DNA of 64,000 bases from Vibrio sp. HI00D65 (GTDB lineage: Bacteria; Pseudomonadota; Gammaproteobacteria; Enterobacterales; Vibrionaceae), in the NCBI RefSeq assembly GCF_001635455.1, contig NZ_LWEH01000123.1, positions 124,001-188,000 of the forward strand, read 5' to 3'. A program made the translations under genes and the position numbers. Positions 59,076 to 64,000 of the stretch are shown here, piece by piece; position 1 is the stretch's first letter; each line of letters begins with the position of its first letter. A model generated the notes under the pieces. It saw only the letters and a list, made by a program, of their open reading frames with translations. It searched no databases and had not been told where the DNA came from.

Positions 59076-59284
59076 TATTTAGTCCATTTATTTTGATCCA
59101 AAAAATTAATAAATAGCGATAAAACCTTGTCCTAAGACAATTGTTAAGCAGTGATATTGAATTGATTAGGTGGTAGAATCCGCATCCGAAAAGAAAAAAA
59201 ATTACAAAACTGACCGTTATTTTTTTGCAACTTTCACCTGATATATTGGTGTGAGTCACAGAAACCCGATGTTGAATCAAAATC

Positions 59285-59307
59285 TTTTGGTCATAAAATG
59301 ACTAAAA
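59285..59307. promoter_or_regulatory. Near-perfect 23-bp palindrome upstream of pykF
   Basis: TTTTGGTCAT (59285-59294), AAA, then ATGACTAAAA (59298-59307): one mismatch in ten-base arms. It does not match CRP, Cra, HexR, FNR or ArcA consensus well. Probably a regulator binding site; the regulator is unknown. Confidence 0.45.
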
Positions 59308-59451
59308 TTGATGAAAGACTTACAACTCTGAAGAGCATATTGGAAGTCCCGCGATTTTACTCAGCAGGCACAAAATGTTGATGTAGCGAACTAATCTTCA
59401 GAACTTAAATAAATTTCAAATTGTAACAATACTTACCGGAGAGTACCTTCC

Positions 59452-60864
59452 ATGAAAAAGACCAAAATCGTTTGTACGATTGGCCCTAAAACTGAATCTG
59501 TAGAGAAGCTAACTGAGCTAGTAAACGCAGGCATGAACGTTATGCGTCTTAACTTCTCTCACGGTGACTACCAAGAGCACGGCACTCGTATTGCGAACTT
59601 CCGCGAAGTAATGGACAAAGTAGGTAAGCAACTGGCTATCCTTCTTGATACTAAAGGTCCAGAGATCCGTACTATCAAGCTAGAAGGCGGCAACGACGTA
59701 GATCTAGTAGCTGGTCAAGAATTCACTTTCACAACTGACACTTCAGTTGTAGGTAACAAAGAGACTGTAGCAGTAACTTACGCTGGTTTCGCAGCTGACC
59801 TAAACGCTGGTAACACAATCCTAGTAGATGACGGCCTAATCGAAATGGAAGTTATCTCTACTACTGAAACTGAAGTTAAGTGTAAAGTTCTTAACAACGG
59901 TGCACTAGGCGAAAACAAAGGTGTTAACCTTCCTGGCGTTTCTGTTCAACTTCCAGCTCTATCTGAAAAAGATAAGAACGACCTTAAATTTGGTTGTGAG
60001 CAAGGCGTTGACTTCGTAGCAGCTTCTTTCATCCGTAAAGCATCTGACGTTAAAGAGATCCGTGAGATCCTAGACGCGAACGGCGGTAGCGACATCCACA
60101 TCATATCTAAGATTGAGAACCAAGAAGGTGTTGATAACTTCGACGAAATCCTAGAACTTTCTGACGGTATCATGGTTGCTCGTGGTGACCTAGGTGTTGA
60201 AATCCCAGCTGAAGAAGTAATCTTCGCTCAGAAGATGATGATCGAGAAGTGTAACCGTGCACGTAAGATGGTTATCACTGCGACTCAGATGCTTGATTCA
60301 ATGATCAACAACCCACGTCCAACTCGTGCAGAAGCGGGTGACGTGGCGAACGCAATCATGGATGGTACTGACGCAGTAATGCTTTCTGGCGAAACTGCTA
60401 AAGGTAAGTACCCAGTTGAAGCAGTTACTATCATGGCTCAAATCGCGAACCGTACAGATTCTGCTCTTAAAGCTGAGCTAGGTTCTCGTCTAGACAGCCC
60501 ACGTCTACGCATCACTGAAGCAGTATGTAAAGGCGCAGTAGACACAGCTGAGAAGCTAGCTGCTCCTCTAATCATTGTTGCTACTGAAGGCGGTAAGTCT
60601 GCACGTTCAGTACGTAAGTACTTCCCAACTGCAAACATCATTGCACTAACAACGAACCAAAAGACAGCTGCTCAGCTTGTTCTTACTAAAGGTGTTCGTC
60701 CAGTTCTTGTTGATTCTATCGACAGCACTGACGCATTCTACAAAATGGGTAAAGAGTACGCTCTTAACGCTGAATTCGGTAGCAAAGGCGACATCGTTGT
60801 TATGGTTTCTGGTGCTCTAGTAGCTTCTGGTACAACAAACACGGCATCTGTTCACGTTCTATAA
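59452..60864 (+). CDS. pykF: Pyruvate kinase I
   Basis: Last glycolytic step, phosphoenolpyruvate plus ADP to pyruvate plus ATP. The 470 aa equal E. coli PykF. Visible motifs are [10 protein letters not shown] (residues near 27-36), the [11 protein letters not shown] block, and the catalytic [11 protein letters not shown] near 240. The codon choice is strongly biased, fitting a highly expressed gene. A perfect terminator follows. Confidence 0.97.
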   Translation: MKKTKIVCTIGPKTESVEKLTELVNAGMNVMRLNFSHGDYQEHGTRIANFREVMDKVGKQLAILLDTKGPEIRTIKLEGGNDVDLVAGQEFTFTTDTSVVGNKETVAVTYAGFAADLNAGNTILVDDGLIEMEVISTTETEVKCKVLNNGALGENKGVNLPGVSVQLPALSEKDKNDLKFGCEQGVDFVAASFIRKASDVKEIREILDANGGSDIHIISKIENQEGVDNFDEILELSDGIMVARGDLGVEIPAEEVIFAQKMMIEKCNRARKMVITATQMLDSMINNPRPTRAEAGDVANAIMDGTDAVMLSGETAKGKYPVEAVTIMAQIANRTDSALKAELGSRLDSPRLRITEAVCKGAVDTAEKLAAPLIIVATEGGKSARSVRKYFPTANIIALTTNQKTAAQLVLTKGVRPVLVDSIDSTDAFYKMGKEYALNAEFGSKGDIVVMVSGALVASGTTNTASVHVL

Positions 60865-60889
60865 GAATGAACCGATTCGCATAAAATAT

Positions 60890-60917
60890 AAAAGAGGGCT
60901 TCGGCCCTCTTTTTTTA
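60890..60917 (+). terminator. Terminator after pykF
   Basis: AAAGAGGGC, tetraloop TTCG, GCCCTCTTT, then a run of T: a textbook intrinsic terminator. Confidence 0.95.
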
Positions 60918-61052
60918 TGAAACAAAATCTTGCCTAACTTTTCAGTACGCTGTATTATCAAACTCAATAGAACTACGTACTGTTAACTTCCAATGGACTC
61001 TTTCTAAGAGACGGATTAGCAGACTAGAAATCAAATATACATGAGGTTTGTA

Positions 61053-61712
61053 ATGTCTAGTCCTACTCTCACTGACAAAGTATCAAAGATGATTCGCCAG
61101 GATATTCTTAATGGTGAGTTAGCCCCGGGCCAAAAGCTCGTTGTTGCTGATCTAAAGAACAGATACAACGTTGGCGCATCTCCAATTCGCGAAGCTCTAG
61201 TGCAGTTATCTTGGAGCAAATACGTAAAGCTCGAGCCACAAAAAGGCTGTTGGGTAGCACCAGTATCAAAGAAAGAACTGAATGATCTTTATGAGAGCTT
61301 ACGTGTAGTTTCATCAGTACTACTGAAAAAAGCGATTTCTGCGGGCGATGAAACCTGGGAACTGGATGTACTGACCTCTTATCACAAGCTGTCTCGAGTA
61401 CAGCATGTGTCTGAAGAGTTTGACTGTGTGGAATGGGAAGAGCGTCACCAACAGTTCCACGTTGCGCTACTTGAAGGCGCTGACTCAGAGAACATGTTTA
61501 GCTTCTTTGAAGATTTGATCAACCAAGTAAAGCGTTACCGCTTCTTAGCAATATCAGCACAGAGTACGTCAGAAGAGCTGTTCAACATTGATGAACACGA
61601 AATGATAATGAAGCTAGTACTATCGAAAAATGTAGAGCAAGCAACAGAACAGCTTGATCAACATCTGCTAGGCTCAATGAAACGAATTGAAGAAGTTATC
61701 GAAGCAGCATAA
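61053..61712 (+). CDS. GntR-family regulator, FCD type
   Basis: A 219-aa transcription factor. The N-terminal winged helix (about 5-75) includes LNGELAPGQKLVVADLKNRY and the recognition region SPIREALVQLSW. The C-terminal all-helical FCD effector domain covers about 85-215, with likely metal-ligand histidines in ERHHQQFH and LDQHLLGS. The ATG at 61053 lies 6 nt after GAGGTTT; an ATG at 61041 is also in frame. The effector is probably a carboxylate, as in most of the family. It sits downstream of pykF but behind a terminator. Confidence 0.9.
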   Translation: MSSPTLTDKVSKMIRQDILNGELAPGQKLVVADLKNRYNVGASPIREALVQLSWSKYVKLEPQKGCWVAPVSKKELNDLYESLRVVSSVLLKKAISAGDETWELDVLTSYHKLSRVQHVSEEFDCVEWEERHQQFHVALLEGADSENMFSFFEDLINQVKRYRFLAISAQSTSEELFNIDEHEMIMKLVLSKNVEQATEQLDQHLLGSMKRIEEVIEAA

Positions 61713-61736
61713 GGCAGCGATAGGTTTCAAACCAAT

Positions 61737-61768
61737 AAAAAACGGAGCTATAGCTCCGTTTTTGCTTT
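61737..61768 (+). terminator. Terminator after the GntR-type gene
   Basis: AACGGAGCTA and TAGCTCCGTT form a perfect palindromic stem flanked by A- and T-runs, so it can act in both directions, including for the small minus-strand ORF next to it. Confidence 0.9.
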
Positions 61769-61784
61769 CAGCATCAAGGCTACA

Positions 61785-61916
61785 CTACCACCCAAAAAAC
61801 TCTTTGTGGTGAGTATTAAGTAGCAAAACCATGGGTAAGAAATACAAGGCACTCAGTTTAAAACCAAGAATGGCTAATGTACCTATGGTTAATCTCACTA
61901 AAAAATCGACAAACAT
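61785..61916 (-). CDS. Small hydrophobic membrane-protein candidate, 43 aa
   Basis: An ORF of 43 codons plus TAG. It begins MFVDFLVRLTIG and ends HHKEFFGW. Residues 5-33 are almost wholly hydrophobic (with K20 the only charge after R8), enough for one membrane span. AAGAGG lies 7 nt before the ATG, a good ribosome site. A bidirectional terminator lies 17 nt after the stop, correctly placed for it. There is a weak TAGAAT -10-like box about 65 nt upstream. I recognise no family. The combination of ribosome site, hydrophobic span and terminator makes a real small protein plausible but unproven. Confidence 0.5.
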   Translation of the reverse strand: MFVDFLVRLTIGTLAILGFKLSALYFLPMVLLLNTHHKEFFGW

Positions 61917-62290
61917 ACCACGCCTCTTTCGACCAGACTGTATGATCCCCAAACTCTTGCTCCTGCTAACCTAATTCTACTGCTGCCTTACCACTCATTG
62001 AAAAGGCTAGCTAACCAGCTGAATTAAGTTAACGGTGTCATCCCTTTACTATCTGGTAAACACTCTATTTGTTACACCACTTAGCACAATGTAATCTGAA
62101 GCAACGTAGTTTACTTACTGTTCATTTTAGCTCAAAATTCCATCAATATTAGACTTTAGTCTAACTGTACAAAATTTGTGGCATAGCTCGCTCAAAAATG
62201 AGGCTCTTCTATCAACGTTAAGACAGCCTAATCACTCCCTTGGTTAAAGGACGCCAAGTAAACATAGTTGCGGTAAGCAAGGAAAATTAA

Positions 62291-62322
62291 CAAAATAAAA
62301 GCCGCTTAAAAAAGCGGCTTTA
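62291..62322 (-). terminator. Terminator after ilvH
   Basis: On the minus strand, AAAGCCGCTT and AAGCGGCTTTT pair around TTTT and run into TTATTTTG. Confidence 0.9.
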
Positions 62323-62348
62323 TCGCTACTTTTTTAAATACTTAACGT

Positions 62349-62843
62349 TTAAGCTTTCAGCGCGCGCTCACCACGAGCGATTCCGACCACGCCACTGCGT
62401 GCTACTTCAAGTACTTCCGTTACTTCAGATAGAGCTTGAATGAAAGCATCCAGTTTCTCGCTCGTTCCCGCCATTTGTACCGTGTATTGAGAAGCCGTCA
62501 CATCAACAATTTGACCACGGAAAATATCCGCCGTGCGCTTCACTTCTGCACGAGCAAAGCCACTCGCACGAACTTTTACCATCAAGAGCTCGCGCTCGAT
62601 GTGCTCAAGCTCAGAGACTTCCTGAACTTTAAGAACGTCAATCAGCTTATGCAGTTGCTTCTGAATCTGTTCAAGCTGCATTTCGCTTGAGTTAGTTGTC
62701 ACGTTCAAACGAGAAAGCGTTGGGTCATCTGTTGGAGATACGTTCAACGACTCGATGTTGTAGCCACGTTGAGAAAACAAACCAACCACACGAGAAAGCG
62801 CACCCGGTTGGTTTTCCATTAGTAGTGAAATGATGTGTCTCAT
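62349..62843 (-). CDS. ilvH: IlvH, acetolactate synthase III regulatory subunit
   Basis: Regulatory subunit that gives valine feedback inhibition to the IlvI catalytic chain. The 164 aa match E. coli IlvH (163). The N-terminal ACT domain starts MRHIISLLMENQPGALSRV and contains the conserved SQRGYNIESL; the second domain has FRGQIVDVT and ends VARSGVVGIARG. It starts 1 nt after the ilvI stop, so translation is coupled. Confidence 0.97.
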   Translation of the reverse strand: MRHIISLLMENQPGALSRVVGLFSQRGYNIESLNVSPTDDPTLSRLNVTTNSSEMQLEQIQKQLHKLIDVLKVQEVSELEHIERELLMVKVRASGFARAEVKRTADIFRGQIVDVTASQYTVQMAGTSEKLDAFIQALSEVTEVLEVARSGVVGIARGERALKA

Positions 62844-62844
62844 A

Positions 62845-64000
62845 TTATGTTCTCTCCGTTTTGCTTAGCCACATGTTATCCATACCCTCGCCTTTGATCT
62901 GCATTGGGTATACGTGCTCGGTGTCATCCACACTGATATCGACAAATACCAAACGGTCTTTCATCGCCAGTGCTTTTTCCAAACCTGACTCCAATTCATC
63001 CGGAGATGAAATACGCATACCTACGTGGCCATAAGCCTCCGCGATAGCGGCAAAATCAGGGACAGAGTCCATATATGAGTTAGAGTGACGACCTTGATAA
63101 ACAATATCTTGCCACTGTTTTACCATTCCTAAGAAACGGTTGTTTAGGTTAATAATCTTAACTGGGATGTTGTATTGCAGTGCCGTGGACAGCTCTTGGA
63201 TATTCATCTGAATACTGCCGTCACCGGTTACCACAACTACTTCTTCATCCGGTTTAGCAAACTTCACACCCATGCCAGCAGGTAGACCAAAGCCCATGGT
63301 GCCTAGACCGCCAGAGTTAATCCAACGACGCGGTTTGTTAAATGGGTAATATAACGCTGCAAACATTTGGTGTTGGCCAACATCAGAAGCAACATAAGCA
63401 TCACCATTGGTTACTTTGTGCAGAGCTTCGATAACTTGCTGCGGCTTAATGCGCTCAGAAGATTTTTCATATGCTAAGCAGTTACGATCTTGCCACTGCT
63501 TGATTTCACTCCACCAGCTCTCAAGAGCTTCAGAATCGTTGGTGCCACCCTGCTCAATCAGCAGGTTAACCATACTTTCTAGTACTTTTTCCGCCGAGCC
63601 TACGATAGGCAGATCCACTTTCACGTTTTTAGAGATCGACGATGGGTCAATATCAATATGCATGATCTTCGCTTTAGGACAGTACTTATCTAGGTTGTTG
63701 GTTGTACGATCATCAAAACGTACACCGACACCAAAAATAAGATCGGCATTGTGCATCGCCATATTGGCTTCGTACAAACCGTGCATGCCTAACATGCCTA
63801 GAGAGTTCTTGTGAGTACCAGGGAAAGCACCTAAACCCATTAGTGTGCTTACCACGGGTAGGTTCAGTGCTTCAGCCAATTTCATCAGCTGTTGATCGGC
63901 CTCAGAGATAACCGCGCCGCCACCGACATAAAGTACTGGCTTCTTCGCTTCAAGAAGTGCCTTTAGTGCCTTCTTGATCTGACCTTTATGACCCGTAACC
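62845..64000 (-). CDS. ilvI: IlvI, acetolactate synthase III catalytic subunit (5' end cut by window)
   Basis: ThDP-dependent enzyme that makes 2-acetolactate and 2-aceto-2-hydroxybutyrate for valine, leucine and isoleucine. The frame is open through the window edge; about 385 C-terminal codons of an expected 574 are visible, beginning in the central FAD-related domain (VTGHKGQ). The ThDP-binding motif GDGSIQMN is present in the last third, with [12 protein letters not shown]. The residue pattern and the ilvH partner favour ilvI over ilvB or ilvG. Confidence 0.95.
   Translation of the reverse strand, partial: VTGHKGQIKKALKALLEAKKPVLYVGGGAVISEADQQLMKLAEALNLPVVSTLMGLGAFPGTHKNSLGMLGMHGLYEANMAMHNADLIFGVGVRFDDRTTNNLDKYCPKAKIMHIDIDPSSISKNVKVDLPIVGSAEKVLESMVNLLIEQGGTNDSEALESWWSEIKQWQDRNCLAYEKSSERIKPQQVIEALHKVTNGDAYVASDVGQHQMFAALYYPFNKPRRWINSGGLGTMGFGLPAGMGVKFAKPDEEVVVVTGDGSIQMNIQELSTALQYNIPVKIINLNNRFLGMVKQWQDIVYQGRHSNSYMDSVPDFAAIAEAYGHVGMRISSPDELESGLEKALAMKDRLVFVDISVDDTEHVYPMQIKGEGMDNMWLSKTERT

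Larger units (their letters stand above)
59023..59451. other. Gap between the DeoR-type gene and pykF
   Basis: The 429 bp hold TTTCG/CGAAA boxes near the regulator start, a TGTGAGTCACA palindrome, a near-perfect 23-bp palindrome, and the pykF leader. A frame of 27 codons at 59298 lacks a ribosome site. I see no credible gene. Confidence 0.6.
61713..62348. other. Gap between the GntR-type gene and ilvH
   Basis: The 636 bp hold the GntR-gene terminator (61737-61768), a 43-codon minus-strand ORF (61785-61916), a 16-bp palindrome TTAGACT-TT-AGTCTAA (62149-62164) and the ilvH terminator. The stretch 61940-62280 shows nothing else I can name. Confidence 0.6.

Noticed and set aside
59023..59280. 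85-codon minus-strand frame upstream of the DeoR-type gene
   Set aside because: TTG start, AT-rich low-complexity content, no ribosome site, and it lies over the likely operator and promoter region.
59298..59381. 27-codon ORF ahead of pykF, considered as a leader peptide
   Set aside because: No clear ribosome site, and no attenuator-like hairpins follow; it begins inside the 23-bp palindrome.
60943..60982. CAGTACG...CGTACTG inverted repeat upstream of the GntR-type gene
   Set aside because: Only 7-bp arms with a 26-nt spacing; too weak to call an operator without comparison to relatives.
1..64000. Search for CRISPR arrays, phage genes, IS elements, toxin-antitoxin pairs or integron cassettes
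   Set aside because: No regularly spaced repeats other than the rnpB units, no transposase, integrase or phage genes, and no short paired ORFs with such features were seen.

Overview
The window is a stretch of gammaproteobacterial core chromosome, almost certainly Vibrio (best guess a Splendidus-clade relative). This rests on the character of every protein and on the gene order: E. coli-like blocks are present, but with petABC set between sspA and rpsI, the rsmI-lpoA block beside the division cluster, and gspAB beside cca. I see no prophage, insertion sequence, CRISPR array, integron or defence island. All recognised genes are intact except murF and ilvI, which run off the two ends.

Layout. 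1-5888 (minus): dcw peptidoglycan and division genes rsmH-ftsL-ftsI-murE-murF. 6117-6556 (minus): RNase P RNA with an enlarged P3 region. 6794-11139: rsmI, and divergently lpoA-yraN-diaA-dolP. 11235-16225 (minus): rplM-rpsI, cytochrome bc1 petABC and sspAB. 16473-20959: zapE, zapG and the periplasmic proteases degQ and degS. 21076-28038 (minus): nudF-yqiB-cpdA-yqiA-parE-parC. 28266-29585: tolC. 29668-34068 (minus): glnE and hldE, with a 173-bp element bearing terminal inverted repeats in front of glnE. 34455-36557: a small chemoreceptor and a voltage-gated-type K+ channel, divergent. 36597-41210: ygiF, then a DUF47 gene with pitA, and a YgiM-like SH3 protein. 41335-45278: gspAB and cca. 45366-49741: uppP, folK-folB, plsY, a hydrolase and tsaD. 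49997-54496: the macromolecular-synthesis operon rpsU-yqeY-dnaG-rpoD, followed by tRNA-Ile2. 54950-61712: metY, glmS with a DeoR-type regulator, pykF and a GntR-type regulator. 61785-61916 (minus): a 43-codon membrane-protein candidate. 62349-64000 (minus): ilvIH.

The genes serve envelope growth (dcw, LpoA, UppP, GlmS, PlsY), envelope quality control (DegQ, DegS, DolP, TolC, GspAB), translation and replication (rplM-rpsI, rpsU, dnaG, rpoD, DiaA, topoisomerase IV, Cca, TsaD, RsmH, RsmI, RNase P), respiration (bc1) and central metabolism.

No new multi-gene system is evident. The least explained items are the three tandem 24-nt units in the P3 region of rnpB, the 173-bp MITE-like element upstream of glnE, the 43-aa membrane-protein ORF between the GntR gene and ilvH, the structured rplM leader with a GNRA hairpin, and a near-perfect 23-bp palindrome upstream of pykF.
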